From: Chitinophaga pinensis
Lineage (GTDB): Bacteria > Bacteroidota > Bacteroidia > Chitinophagales > Chitinophagaceae
Reading direction: 5' to 3'
Assembly (NCBI GenBank): GCA_902167325.1
Contig: LR632930.1
Span: 4,774,001 to 4,838,000 of the forward strand
DNA length: 64,000 bases
In this document: positions 63,857 to 64,000 of the stretch, one piece after another
Numbering within the stretch: the stretch's first letter is position 1
Layout of the letters: each line of letters begins with the position of its first letter
Position numbers and translations under genes: made by a program
Notes under the pieces: model-generated
Databases searched by the model: none
Seen by the model: the letters and a program-made list of their open reading frames with translations, nothing else
What the model was told of the DNA's origin: nothing

Positions 63857-64000
63857 TCAGGATGCGGGCGGCACCTTCACCGCCTGCCGGCCAATGAGCT
63901 TCCAGTGCTTACCCGACTTCGACCACACCATCATCACATACAGGTTTACATGACCGGCCTTTCCGCCATCGTTGGTATCTGCTGACAGCGTATGCCGTAC
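63857..64000 (-). CDS. NTF2-like (DUF4440/SnoaL-type) protein, C-terminal fragment
   Basis: The reverse strand is open from the window edge to a TGA at 63859-63857, giving the last 47 residues. They read NLYVMMVWSKSGKHWKLIGR followed by QAVKVPPAS. This is the typical final two beta-strands of nuclear-transport-factor-2-like proteins of the DUF4440 type (VWxKxxxxWKLxxRQA). The N-terminus lies outside the window. Function of such proteins ranges from isomerase to unknown. Confidence 0.7.
   Translation of the reverse strand, partial: VRHTLSADTNDGGKAGHVNLYVMMVWSKSGKHWKLIGRQAVKVPPAS

Noticed and set aside
1-64000. tRNA, rRNA, CRISPR arrays, insertion sequences or prophage genes
   Set aside because: No cloverleaf T-loop signature in a plausible context, no regularly spaced repeats, and no transposase, integrase or phage protein was recognised among the frames.

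Overview
The window reads as chromosomal DNA of a gliding, polysaccharide-using member of the Bacteroidota, most like the Chitinophagaceae (Chitinophaga and relatives). The evidence is indirect but consistent. There are two SusC/SusD outer-membrane pairs, a gliding-motility/type IX secretion (T9SS) C-terminal domain and a second T9SS sorting tail, futalosine-route menaquinone synthesis (MqnE), bacillithiol synthesis (BshC), Bacteroidota-type TAnnTTTG promoter boxes and few Shine-Dalgarno sequences. No 16S rRNA is present, so genus is an inference. No rRNA, tRNA, CRISPR array, integrase or insertion sequence was recognised.

Layout. 1-4.9 kb: end of a secreted fibrillar-adhesin-like gene, then surface-polysaccharide genes (flippase, GT2 glycosyltransferase, FkbM methyltransferase) and an NlpC/P60 lipoprotein. 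5-9.1 kb: dnaE and a thioredoxin. 9.2-17.6 kb: a large T9SS-exported protein, a nucleoside transporter, a secreted M43-type metalloprotease overlapping mqnE, and a DUF192 lipoprotein. 17.6-24.1 kb: an orphan LuxR-type response regulator, an SDR enzyme, a large cytochrome c lipoprotein, an unusual inverted-repeat element, a lipoprotein and an MFS transporter. 24.2-32 kb: smc, a divergent intergenic region with three DnaA-box-like 9-mers, an FUSC-type membrane protein and bshC. 32.2-39.7 kb: a carbohydrate island with two tandem GT4 glycosyltransferases facing a GH130-glgC-glgA operon. 39.9-44.3 kb: DinB, DUF72 and a large FAD/Fe-S oxidoreductase. 44.6-51.9 kb: a small lipoprotein, an efflux operon (TolC, HlyD, two ABC permeases, a decayed DHA2 MFS gene), murI and ferritin. 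52.1-63.1 kb: a ChrB-like/AraC fusion regulator, a long regulatory gap with two LacI-type operators, and two tandem SusC/SusD pairs. 63.2-64 kb: a flavodoxin-fold oxidoreductase and the end of an NTF2-like gene.

How the genes work together. The 32-40 kb island probably makes ADP-glucose (GlgC), polymerises it (GlgA), and handles a second glycan through the GT4 pair and the GH130 phosphorylase-like enzyme. The SusCD block imports oligosaccharides and is probably controlled in trans by a LacI-family repressor not encoded here. The efflux operon spans both membranes, but no ATPase gene is seen beside its ABC permeases and its MFS member is broken. The most distinctive items are the ChrB-AraC fusion, the GT4/GH130/Glg module, the ATPase-less efflux operon with its pseudogene, the paired LacI operators, the 20-bp inverted repeat at 21.7 kb and the DnaA-box cluster beside smc. 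No clearly new defence or mobile system was found.
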